The position numbers and the translations under genes are program-made. From Schistosoma mansoni (taxonomy: Eukaryota > Platyhelminthes > Trematoda > Strigeidida > Schistosomatidae), in NCBI RefSeq assembly GCF_000237925.1, contig NW_017386155.1, positions 1-64,000 on the forward strand: a stretch of DNA of 64,000 bases, read 5' to 3'. Below are positions 23,085 through 36,700 of the stretch, in pieces. Every line of letters begins with the position of its first letter. The stretch's first letter is position 1. Under the pieces are notes generated by a model. The model was not told the DNA's origin. It saw nothing but the letters and a program-made list of their open reading frames with translations, and did not search any database.

Positions 23085-23490
23085 TGACAATCAATGACGT
23101 TCGACCAGTATGAGTAAACTAGCGTCCTTATTGGTCCTTTATCCGCCTAGCCCTTCCACTTGAGTCCAGAACACCAGTTACAGCTTCTGTTATGCGAATC
23201 GTTTATTTCAAACATATTCTGTTTATATATCAAACAGACAGAGCACATCACACCACAAAATAGAAAATAATATTTGTACAAGATCAGGCCAAACGTGGCT
23301 GTGAACGTGGGAGATAGTGATTAATAAACTGAGTATAATTTAGGAACAGTAAATCGTATAATAATAATCAGTGGGTCAAGATGAAGCTTATAATAAGATG
23401 AATATAGATATACATAATCTAGTTACTGAATAATTATACAATAAGTATATATATAGAATAATCGTCCATTAATAGGTCCTGGGAGTTACC
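23085..23490 (-). repeat. Second copy of the 19.3-kb LTR-like repeat (fossil)
   Basis: Direct repeat of 19310-19725 in the same orientation, roughly three-quarters identical by eye. Shared blocks are TTGGTCCTT..CC.CCTAGCCC, TCGT.TATTTCAAACATA and GTGGCTGTGAACGTGGGAGA. It is either a solo LTR or the LTR of another decayed copy. Confidence 0.65.
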
Positions 23491-24632
23491 CGTACTTATG
23501 TCTTCGCTAGGATATAACACTTTCGGCTTAAAGGTGTCACCAATATTCAGAGCCTGACAACACTGTTGTCCGCAACACCGATGTAATCAAGGATGTAAAA
23601 ACTAGTCAATTTAGAAGTCAGGAATGGATTGATTCAAAAATATATTTGGATGATAGCGCATATGTCGAAAAGTATATGACCTAAACTGGCTAGTTGTTGA
23701 GAGGGATGTGTAGTACAGCGTATCTCCCAGTGTTTTGAGAGATTCACTATCTAACAATATATTCCTAATCTTCCACATAACATATCGGTTATAATCCCCG
23801 AAATCATGTGGAACTGTTTGACTTTTGAAGCAATTGTCACTTCCTAACTACATTTCTAATACTTAAACAGTGTCTTCGTTACTGCGTAATATTCTCATAA
23901 TTGTCTAAGATTTTCTCGCACAATACCACTAGTGTTTGTTGATACTAAATTTGATTTAACTTACTATCCATATATATGATGCTTGATTTATCCAAATTTT
24001 GAGGAAGAAATGTTCTCTTGCTTACCAGAAACAAATGTTATGTCAGATCTCCGTGCGCACGTCTTTTAGAACTTCGCATATCATGTGTGGGATGAACTAT
24101 ACTTTGGAGATTTAACAAATATCGCATTGCCTACAAGTAAATTTGATCACTACTATTATAAATGTTGATGCCGTACGCTGAGAAGCCCCCGACTTAGATT
24201 AGGATGATTGTTTCATTTTGACTGCTTAGACCGAGATTCTCCCAAGTTTAGTAAAACTTTGCGAAATATGGGACCACACTCAGTGATTCCAAGATGATTT
24301 GCCTGTTTGTCTAGCTTACCAATTTATTACAGCTACAATGCAAATGAGCAACTCTTGGACTACATAAAAGATACAAACATCCAAAGTATTTAACGGTAAG
24401 TCGAGGATATAAGAAGAACTCCTAGCAGAAAAGTTAATTGTATGAAACAGTAATCGAGTGGGAGTTTACTCGAAACTTCACAATAAATGTAGACCAGTGA
24501 TTTACAGTCATATTCTTTTTCTTAAACGAAGTATGGTACCGAATTAACAAGAGGAAACTGTAACCTTCCACAGAAACCCAATAACAACCTTCGTTTAAGT
24601 ACTTTTTCCCACGAATTACATAAACTTGACAT

Positions 24633-24638
24633 TTTATT
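24633..24638 (-). terminator. candidate polyadenylation signal of TIPIN
   Basis: AATAAA on the - strand about 90 bases after the TIPIN stop codon. It is the nearest exact match; the 3' end itself is not visible from sequence. Confidence 0.4.
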
Positions 24639-24726
24639 AAAACAGTATACAGAAAGAAATATTTATACAAAAATAAAGTAATGAACCAGTTATTGGAACG
24701 AGACATTGAATAAAGTAAAAAAAAAT

Positions 24727-27700
24727 CTAGTCTAGATCAATAATAAGATCTGATTCGTCTTCATGATTTGGTGACGCTACTTCATGTAAAACTGACGGTG
24801 ATTTGTCAGGACTAGCTGGAGTTTCTTCCAAAAAAGGGGGAGTTTCATGATTGTCATGTGTTATAGTAAAGGTAGAAGCATTATTAAAAAGAGTATCAGC
24901 ATTTTCTGAACAGGATATATCGATAGAGACATCAGTATCCAATTTATTATTTACAGGAGAGTCTGGAAATGATTTAGTGGTATCGGCTTTGCTCAACGGA
25001 GGGATAGTACTAACTGCAGCTTTCAAGGCATTCTTTAATATATGATTTGTAGCTGAAACAAATATGAATAAATTTAACTAGAAATAATTATTCAGTTTAT
25101 TTCTAGCAATAATCTGAAAAGTGCTTTCCTTAGAAAAATAAAATTACATATCACATGTGAGGTTAAACGTTTTCACTGCATATGTAGATAATAGAAAGCA
25201 TGCATGAAAAAGACTTTCAGATCAACCTCCTTAGAAAGATGACACAACCTTTATAAACTTAGTATTATTTACTTAGAAAAAACAGAATTATCTACTGTTT
25301 AACATCTATAGGACAAAAAAGACAGAATTCCAGGGTAACCAAAAAGTCATAATCATACGATAACAGTTTAATCTCTACTAAAATAAGAAATTCTTATTTT
25401 AAGGTTAAAGAGTTATTCGATTCAATCAAACTGGTCGATGAGAAAAATTACTTCCTAATTGCTTTTGACTACATTTTTTAGAAATATTTGGTGTCTGGAT
25501 GATGCTATTTTGGGAACTTATTGGGATTAAATTTGAGTACAAATCTTAAACACTGTTTACCATTTATCAGTTGATTTTTGAATTGGTCATCAGTTATTAG
25601 CATAATGAATCTGCGACCTTTATAAAACTGATATGATCCGTTGATTTCTAACAGGTAACTACTACTCACTGACCAATAAGATCAAATATCTCAGATCATT
25701 TGCGGCTATGATAGCTCGATATTTAGATCTCTGGATTTGACACTGGGTAAAGTGGATTAAAATTATACAGACAGTATTGGTTCCCTTAAAAGTGATGCCG
25801 TGTCCTGTCGACAGTTATGATAGTGTAAGATTTCCCATGAATTGCCTCCAAACACATAAAAAATAACAGATGTTAGAATGAATCTATTAGGAGTAGAGAC
25901 CCTACTACACAATGATAGATATAGTCAGACCACAATTTATAGAAAAATCGATGAAATTAAAGGCAATAAGCCTTGGATTTTGGCGCAAAATTCATTTATC
26001 CATATGGCTAAATAAAAGTTTGGCATTAAAGCTGATGCCAGTTCGTCATGAAAACCTTAACTCTAATTCTTAACCACAACCTCTGACTTTTAGTCCTTAT
26101 CTTGATTTCTCACACTAATTTATAACCCTCTTTTGACGTTAGTAGGAAGGTGAATTTTGTAAAGGTTATTTTGGCGTAGCTCAAAAACAGTCCATAAATT
26201 ATAACCTTTATATATGCAATCATCTTAATAGGGACTAAACAAATATAGAATCCTCCATAATACCCATTGATTGACCAGTGAAAACTTCAGAGATGAAAAA
26301 TCACACCAACTATACGTCCAAAATGATAAAAAAAACAACGTACACAATTGTGGTTTTCCATTATTAATTGTTCCAGAACAAGAAGATTTTCGAGCTGCAA
26401 GTCGTTCTAATGCTAGACGTTTATTTCTTTCAGCTCTTGACTCAAAGTCAAATGAAGTAGATGGTTGCACTTGTGGTGATTGTATGTTGAAGCTGCCATT
26501 TAAATCTTCAGTCTCATTTTTATGATTCCATTCTTTTCTGTAAATATCATTTAATGTAGATGGAGATTTTGTAGAATTGATTGTATCCTACAAGGAAGTG
26601 AAAATGACTGAAATTAAGAAAACAAGTTTTAAACAAAGCCAATGAAGGAGAAAACACATAAAAGTAATATACATATACACATATAAACTTTTAAGAAATT
26701 CTGTGTAATATATTGTTTTGAACAAGAATAGAGAAAAATACTTGCACATATCAAGGGGTGAACCTATTGTTTTAAAGTTAGTGACAACTTCAACGAGTCA
26801 GAAGTTAACAAATAATATGAATTCAGAAAATTACGAGTGTTTTTCCTATTTTGTTGTCACTGAAAATAAAACATAAATCCAATACAAAATATTGAATTTA
26901 CTCACGAAAATATAGTATCAACTGAAAGACTTGTACAGATAAAAACAGGGAATTTGCTGAATCTTATAATTTACATCATCATGTAATGACTATAGTTAGA
27001 CAGTCACTGAAACCTAAAGAAAGCACTAGACAGCTGCTTTGTCTCAGTATGAGATCCCTCAACAGTGTGTATCCACTACCCTGACCCAGATCGAATCCAG
27101 GGTTTAGATATCTTACAGCTAACACATGACCGTTAGTCCAATGAGTTGACATCTAATGATCTACATTTCTTACTTCAATCAACTCATGATATTGTGCAGC
27201 CATCTTCCAATGACATTTAAAGATAATTAACTGCCTATCGCTCAACATGATTGGACTCCGCTAGTCATTGTCTCATACTAAAACTCCAGGAACTACCTAC
27301 CGAAATTAGTCATTGGTGAGCACATGATCGTTATTATTTTATAATTTATATCATGGACCGACCTTAGTTAAAAAGTCATTGAAAACCAGGAAACAGTGAA
27401 CAGCTATTTCATTTAAGGATGGGACTACCGAAGAGTCCCATAATACTATGAAACAGCAACCCAGTGCTCCCCAACTTTCAGTGGTCATCTAACCAAAGTC
27501 ATATCGTGTGGTAAATTGTAGAAAGATAGCAATATTTAGGACTGATAATTTACTCCCATTATGATGAAGAAAGCTATCAGCAGTGATTGTACATTCTTCT
27601 ATATTCACTATTAATAATAAAATTAGCATATCAGCAGGTAAGGATACAAGCAAATAGACACATTAAAATGAACTCGAAATAAATATGTGTTAATTTAAAG

Positions 27701-30700
27701 CACGGTGTTGAGAAGTGTGTTGGAACTGAATGCAAGAGTCAGAATAGTGATAATAACACAGCGGTAGGCGGACTAACCAGTGAGAATCAATTGAAAAAGA
27801 AATGAAAGTCACAAATGTTTCGACCTGCCTGATCGGATTGAACAGACCATATACTACGTCAAGTTTGCACAGTAAGAAATATGTATTGTGAGTGAATTAC
27901 TCACTTATTGAAGATCATCACCCACATATCTCTATACGAGTCAGTCCGATAATCTATCCCTCTCCACTCACAGATATAGGTAAATACATAATTGACATCA
28001 CGAAACGGTTCAAATTGGACAACCACTGAGCATCGGACGACCGTTTCGTTTTTGTATAAGACTCCTCAGTTTCGAGGGTGAGCCTCTAACCTCTACTAGA
28101 CCACTGAGTCGAGATTCAACGGTGTATAAAAGTCTAACTCCAATCAATCAACGATATATATATATATATATTAACGCAAAAGTTGTAATCATAGTTATTC
28201 GGCTCACTTCATAGTCTTGATCCCCTTCCGCGGCATTGATGGTTGCTAAGTTGAATGAACGTGTAACAGTGACCGAATGAGACCGTAAAACACAGCAATA
28301 GTACCGGGTATACACAATTAATGATTTCGGTTCTCTGATGAATCTAATTAAAGAGGTCTAGAACTCAAATCTATACAAACTGGACTAATAGCCAACTAAT
28401 TTATGAACTTATTTTGGCTGGCCTTTTAATCAACAAAATTCACTTCTCAGGAATCAAGTCAACATGCAACTCGCAAACTGATCTACCACTGGTATAAAGT
28501 ACTACTCTATAGCTAAATTGATGGTTCAACAATAAATATTTTATGACTAGAATACAAATAATGATGTGTATAAAAATAGGGGAACACTGATTGATTTAGA
28601 AGTTTCCCAGTTAAGCCATTGATAGCATAGAAAGAAGAGTAATCGAAGAGATAGTAATCATAACAAATTGAAATTAGTTTGCAAGATAAGTAATAACTAG
28701 AAAGAAAAACCTTAGTAGTCATTTTTTTAACATCTTAATTTTGAACTGATAAATAATATGGATCTAACTACTCATCCTTTGTTAACTGAATATAAGATCT
28801 TTTTGTATGGGCTTTTCAGCAACATTGGGAAATATCATTCTTGATTTAAGTGATTAGACAAGAAGCGGCCAAATTAGAGACGAATATTTTCACTCACTAC
28901 TGGCCAACCAAACAGAAAGAAATATTTGATGACTTTTCATTTTATTCTTATGGTGATTAGGAATGTACATAGTTGTATTTTTCAAAAATATTAATATTCC
29001 TCAGTCATAGGCCATATTCTTTCTTCTATGATATTGAGATATATGACTCGTATCACAGAACGTTAGCAAAAACTAACTGAGATAATCTTGCAAGCTATAG
29101 CAAAGAAGTATCCACTCACATACATGGCTCAGTCCAACAGTCATTGGCTTCAAAGACTGATGCCAAATATGGGTTTGCTAGACCCTAACTCTCTTCTAAC
29201 TCACTCTCCTACACTAGCAAAGATTGAACAATAAGATAGACGATTGTTGGATATATGTAATACATGTCCCAACTACATCAGTCAATGAAGATTCACTACA
29301 TCATTGGATAATTTGCTGAAATCGTGAAATAGGCTACACGAATAGAAATCCATTTACCTCAGGAACAGATTCTAAAGCCCGCTTCCACACTACTTCCGGA
29401 TCTTCTTGTTCCGATGTGCTTTCATTATCAGATGGTACTGTTTGTTCTTCACTTGTATATGGTGGCCAAATACCGTTACGAAGTCGATGTAAAGCAACAC
29501 GTATTTCACGTTTACTTCCAACATTTTCCAAACGATCTATAACTTCAGGAAAACTCATCCTAGGTACCAAACGATGACTCCATGCTTCATAAACAAATAA
29601 TAGTTTATTCAAATCTTGAAACTTAAAAATAGATACATAAAAACAATTAGTAAATATTTGAAGTTATAAAAATGAAGATAGTTACAATAACAAAGACAGA
29701 ATTATAAAAACAATCGTTTAAATAATAAGTGACATTGGATAAATGTATCAATTCTCTTTAAAAGTTTTCTTATCATGATGGATTGTAGAGATCTTTTGAA
29801 GATTGAACTAGGAATTGTTAAACTTTTTGATCATCCCATATTTTCACATATAGTGTGATAGGTTTCACTAAAGTAGTTTTAATCGTTCTCAAAGCTTATT
29901 CCATTCACGTAATTTGATGTGTAAAGTACAAATTTATGTAGTCAGTCTCAAGCCTTATCATTGATTTTATGAGAACAACTATAACACTATAACACTGATA
30001 TTCCCTAATTGAAATAGATGGATCAGGACTTAAATCTATCATTGACTCACAATTTGTTTTAACCACTAAGCTACTAAACCCAACTCATAGGATTGTGAAT
30101 TACACACGCATTTAATGTACAATATATTTCTCTTATGGAACATTGTTTCACAGTTCCTAATAGTTTAACAATTTTTAATTAATATTGTGAAATAAGACAT
30201 GACAAAATAATTCCTTTTAATAGTTGAATTCATGAGTAGATCACCACTGAAAACCTGGAAGCACTGGAAGGCCTTACCACACTAGGATGAAACGGCCGTC
30301 CAGTGCTTCCAGGTTTTTGATGGTGTTCTAGCTTAGATCGACCCATGAATTCAACTGTTAAAATTGCTACAATCTCCACAAACCCCCATTCTAATAACGA
30401 TTTCTTTTAACCTATATTTTTTCATTAAAAAGTATTATATTGCTAAGCAACCAAATTCAAAGTGACTATTACATAAATCCAATTAACGATAAACAGAATT
30501 TGTAACTAAGGTGATTGTAAAGGCAAAAACAACAGTTACATCAAATTGTCGCACAAAAGTTGTTTTTCTCAAAGCACACTTTATATTTGAACCAACAACT
30601 CTACTGGATGTCCGAACTACGACATTAAGGTCTTACAACAAGAGCCTAACCATTCAATGATTGGGTCTGGAATGTCGCTACAATGAAAAACATATTATCC

Positions 30701-33700
30701 AGTACTTTTTGGTGTTCAATAGTACTTTAACTGAGTTCAATAGGTGATGAATACTACTAAAAATACTACTAGAAAATACTACTAAAAATTAAGCCCCCAA
30801 ATGCCCTGGTACGGCCGAGAGTGGAGAGAGTCTGCTCTCCCTCTCGAAATGCTCTCATATGGTCACGCGAATATGTAGCCTCTGCCAGGGAAGTCCTACT
30901 CACTGCCTTCTCGTGGCATTACTGTTGTTCATAAAAGTGAGAGGACGAAAAGCGAATGTCCGGCGCTTTAACCGGGTTGGTGGATGTGGAGGATCCACCT
31001 AGGGGAGTTGGAAAACCCTGATTCCAAACCAATGGTGCACATGGGCTCTAGTATCCTGAAGGAACGAATGGCGTATGAACCAACTATTGGTCACCGGCTA
31101 CCATGGGACTGTATCTCCTTACGATGCTCCACTGCCTTGTGGACTAGACCTTTAGGTCAAAGGCTCCGGGTGTGGGCTCCTAAGAAAACCACCTGCTTCA
31201 GTCTGGGCACCTGGGCAGTATCACAACCCTCACACAAATCGAATGAGATTTGTGAGGCGCATATTTATCTGGTGCTTCCTTGTACCAATATTTATGTGTT
31301 TAAATAAATAAATAAATAATAACTAAAAATTAAACCAAATACCGTGCATATATTTAAAGAAAGTTAAATAAATAAATAGTATTTTTTATTTGAAGTAAAT
31401 ATTCCTAAGTCAATTGAAGTTGATATTTTAGCTTCTAAATATAACTTAGTTCCGTATTCTTTTTGATGCAACTCAATCTGTTGCAGTGTGGTACAAAGGC
31501 ATTTTCTTGGTAAAAGCCTCTTTGAGATCCTCAGTTTGAATAGTATATTATACTATTTTGTTTTGTTAATTCATTTCATCTTTTCCAATGATAGTTTTTA
31601 TGTTTGGTCTTTCTTATCATAATTGTTATTGATATTACCGTCATTTCGACTCTTTGAAATTCTTATATCGTCCATTTCATTTAGCCGTGTAACGTGGTGT
31701 GACAAATTGGATCGAGGTATATTTAATCCTGTTTCTACGTTGATTACCATAAAATTCATTTTATATTGACATTTCGGACATTTCCAGGTTAAAAATGTCT
31801 AACAAGTTTTAACTTATTAAGTTTAATGAGTGAAAATATTTCTTCTTCAAACACTGATTTGTATCTACATACATACAAAATTTTATGGGTCATATTTATC
31901 ACACAATTATGTAACCTGACGTCCAATTGGAAACCAGGAAGCACTGGACAGCTGTTTTGTCTTAGTATGGGACTCCTCAACAGTGTGAATCCACTATCGC
32001 ATCAGAGACTGAACTTAAAGACTAAAGCATTCGTTGGAAACTCTTGATTACTACTAAACAAATAAATGGAAGTGAAGTCCTGTACTCGAAAGAAACAACT
32101 CTCTAGCGCTCTCTGATTTTCAATAGAATGGCAACATACATCAATTTTCGATGAATACCACCAACGGAGTAATTCAATTTACTATATTTATGAACAGATA
32201 GATATCTTCCATACACCTACCTCATAGCCTTTACCTCGAAATTTAACTTTTTTGAAATCTTCCAACAGAGCTGGCAAACCTTTGTTACTCAATAATCTAA
32301 TAAAATGAAAGTAAGAGAGAGAATAACAATAAACAGAACGTTTGAAAAATTCAAGTAATCTAGAAAAATATCCAGCTCTAAAACGGAATAGAGGTTTAAC
32401 AATGTAGTTAAGGACATTATTAATGAGATTGAACCCATGTATATCAGTTGGTCAGCTACAACGTAGGACCAGGCACATTTATGCATCGGTCCAAGTTGCC
32501 ATACCTCGTTAGCACAACAGGATCAGCACCGAATTCATAGAAGTAGTTAATTTAGTGGTGGTAATATATAAAAAAAGAATGTATATAAGGATATAGTATA
32601 GGAAGGAAGAAAGTTATGAAGCAATTTTAATCTCACAGTTTAAGGGAAGACAAAGTGTGTATACACCTACGCCATTGTGATCAATTCTGAGCCACGTCAC
32701 AGGGAGCCTCCAACCATTGGTTACGAGTAGTCTGCATCTACCAACATGGCTCAGACTAGAAGTTAATGACTTCAGGGACTGATGCCATGTTTTGGTTTGG
32801 CCGCCCCTAACTCTCTTCCAATCATCGCCAATACTAGTCAGCATAGAGCGTCGTGGTAATCGGTGTTCAGGCATACGTAACACGTGGCCCAACCATCTCA
32901 GTCAATGAACCTATGTATATATAATAAAATCGTTAATGTTGGTAATGACTAATATGAAATGTTGACTTGACTGAGTTTATATGTTAAATGAAATTGTGAG
33001 ATTAATGATCAGAATAAATATGGTCAATATGAAATGAAAGAAGTAATAATGTAATTTATAGTTTAAACTTATCTTATTCACGGATATTATTATTACGCTT
33101 GCAAGACTTAAGAAATTTATTCAGCGTGCATCCCTATTCACCCATTAGTACCTGATTCATATAATTCTACATATTACGTGATTTCTAAATTGTTATTACA
33201 TTATTATCTCTCTCTCTTTCGTGCCACGATAACTATATTTATTCCGATCATTAATCTCACAATTATATTTAACTTATAAACTTATTCAAGTTAAAACTTC
33301 ATATTAGTCATTACAACATTAACCGTTTGATTTTATTTAACAGTCCTAAATTTACATGTTATAGTTTTTAAACGATGTATTTTACCATAGACCTGGACAC
33401 TTTTGCCTTCCCCCCTATGGGAGTTGGAAAACCCTGATTCCAAACCAATGGTGCACATGGGCTCTAGTATCCTGAGGGAACAAATAGCGTATGAACCAAT
33501 TGTTGGTCACTGGCTACCATGGGACTGCATCTTCTCGCGATGCTCCACTGCCTTGTGGATTAGACCTTTAGGTCAAAAGCTCCGGGTGTGGTCCCCTAAA
33601 AAACCACCTGCTTCAGTTTGGGTACCTCGGCAGTATCACAGTCCTCACACAAATCAAATGAGATTTGTGAGGCGCACATATATCTGGTTTCCCTTTGTAC

Positions 33701-36700
33701 CAATATTTATGTGTTTAAATAAATAAAATTTGGATTGTTAATCTGGATATATAATTGTAGAAACTGATGGTGATTTATTGAAAAGAATATTCTTCGTTCA
33801 TATATCTGTGTTTTAATATAATGGGAGCTTTTCAGTGATTAAATTTTTTGTGTTATCCCACAGTTCAACCTGCAGCGAGATATATGACGATTAAACTACG
33901 GTCTTTATAAAAAGTTAGTAAATCGAGAATAGCTGAACTAGACAGATGATAGTCGTGTGTTTCAAATAACTTTAAGTTTGTAAGTTGAAACTAGTGTTGG
34001 GTTATTGGATATCGGTTTGCATTACTGGCTTTTTATTAGTGTTAAATAGTTTTATATAATATAACGATGGACGAAGTTATATGTAAATGGAGAATTAGGC
34101 TTACGCCAAAAATACTAAAGGATATATATCGGTATGTTCGAATGTAAGAAATAATGGGAATTCGATTCATTTTTCAAGACTGTTCTACAGTTTGCTTGAT
34201 CATGTGAGCATCTACCAAGCCTTGAAAAATTTGGTTATTCATACTACGGATTTTCGGAATAGATTTGACAGGCAGCCAAACGTTTTCATTAACGGTACTT
34301 CTCTCTCTCCTCGAGAAACTCAGCTTCACAATAGACCATAGACTTAATGAAGAACAAAAAGAGAAAAATCTTCCCATACTTATCTTTCTAATATGTATTG
34401 GATACTGATTTTCTAGTTTCATTATCAAACTCAAAGGTACATTATTACTAATTACACCGATATTATGAATCTTAGAAACAGTTGGCATAGGTACAACTTA
34501 CATTACGACAAACAATTCTCACAAATTTTTCGAGATGCACTGGTTAGAGTTTTATTCAAGGTGTCTCTACTATTTCAATAATGGACTAGGTTTATTGATA
34601 TGAGTGATGCTATTATGCAGTAAGAATATTATAGCTAGTTTATAACTTTAAGAATGTACATGAATTTAATTAAAGGTGGGTAGTGGACATCAGTGGAATC
34701 CAGAAAGAGCGTCTCGTCATATTTGGGACTTGTCCGCTGGATGTATCTGCATGACAGTGCTGATATTCAGTCATAAACGCGAGCCTAGTAACCATTAGCT
34801 TCAGACACCCAAAGTGTTCTCTAGACTCAGTACGTCAGTCGATAGCATGTTGGGCGCTGGAAGGAAGAGGAATTGAGTTCGAGCCCTGAAGGGGACATTA
34901 ACTCTGAGATGCATGAGAATCCAGTTGACGAGTCTCAAACATGATGAAAAGCGCATTATCAATTCCATTGTTATCCGCTATCCTCCTTTAGTTAAAAGTA
35001 CTTGTTAATTAATGGCCATAACGAGATAATCTGTACAGAATTTCCATACACTAATCAAAATCCAGTTCTTAACAACAGCAACAGGAATCAGCAAAACCTA
35101 CATATGTATGATTTTATATCATTTCCTATTGAATAAACATAAAATCTGATACAACTGAGCATCAGAAAAGTATGTGCCACACTAATTAGGAGACAGCGTT
35201 GTGAAGAAACGAAGAATAGTAGAGTACAATTTAAAAAAATAAAGCAAACGGGTAAGAACAATGTACAGCACGCGATAAAGTACAACCAAAAAGACTTTCA
35301 GTTAAAGAAGTTCCTTTGACTTTCATGAAAATAGTAAAACAATGCTACAGAAGATTCGCCATTATCTTCTATTTTGAACCATGCCTGATAACGTCTCAAA
35401 TTAACCATTTGCATCATATCTAGAATACCGATAGATCCCAGTCCAATACAGCATTCTTGCAAATATAAATGATAGTTGCATCCTTTAGTGAATTTCCTAC
35501 CAGACTATACTGCGTACTTTGTGTGTTCAAGTAACGGTATGTGATCAAATTAGTCGGAGGATATTCAAAGTGAACTATGTTAGATACTTTCGAAAAATGT
35601 AGTTGATAATAACATGGACTATTTACCATCAATTGACAACAGATTATAAAGGTCAGTCAGATTCAGATTACCACATTGCATGATTTCATTTTATGGTGTC
35701 ATAAGCACCCACTAATTGGATAATCATTTACTAGTTACAGATGCGAGTACTTGCCTTCAAGTCACATTAAGTGTAAAGGCTAGTGGTACTACCGCTGAGA
35801 ATATAATTTGTGGATGACCTTTGAGCAATACTTATGTGAACTTGGGAATGTTCACTTACTAACTAGGAATAGATGATGGTTATAAACCTGTGGGAAGAAT
35901 AAAGATTGTGGTTTACAGTCGAAGGTTAGGGATAGGGATTAGATTTAGAGTTTTCATCACGAACTGACATAGGCTGAAATGCCAAGAAGCTATTTAGCCA
36001 AATGGATAAAGAATTTCGCGTCGAAACCCAAGATCTTTTATCGTAAATCTGATTGGTTCGTCCATAAACTATAGTCTCGTTCCTGAACCACTGAGACACT
36101 ATCCATAAGTAATCATTATAGTAAATATACAAGTATATTCATTAAAAAATGAATCACTGGAAAACAGAATATACATATCACCTCAAACTCCTTAACCATA
36201 GACGTGATATGGACAAACTGACAATAAATATTTTTCAATAGTGTAATAAGAAGACGAAGATCATCAGAACTATTACACTATCGAAATCTATCAAATGGAT
36301 TGATTGCTTTAAATACTTTTCAGTTAAACATGATTTACAATAGGTTTTTATTTTAAATATCTTGATAAAACGGTCATCAATACATAAATTATGTTGAAAA
36401 CAACTGATAAGTCTTGTCGATTGAACGCTATATTCGTTTCCTAAGCTATTCTGGTAACCCACAGGCTAGAACTACTCAGCGACTTGAACACCAGAGAGAA
36501 GACACGAGTATCAGAGAAACACTTTACTGCAAGGTTCAATCTTGTACAGAAAATCATAGGTATTTATAGATGTTAGCGTATGTTAAATCAACATCCTATT
36601 TCAGCCAATCCATTAACGACATATTATGCTGCCGACCAATAGTAGCACGCCACGTTGGAACTCTAAAATGTTCCATCGTACTCCAATTAGCTGGGGCTCT

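Noticed and set aside
24434-24706. 90-codon - strand frame after TIPIN
   Set aside because: It lies in the TIPIN 3' UTR over the candidate poly(A) signal; AT-rich chance frame.
26271-26525. 84-codon + strand frame
   Set aside because: Antisense shadow of the TIPIN exon 26344-26587.
30984-31307. 107-codon + frame shared with 33403-33726
   Set aside because: The similarity reflects copies of one non-coding retroelement; the frame is not kept in the third copy.
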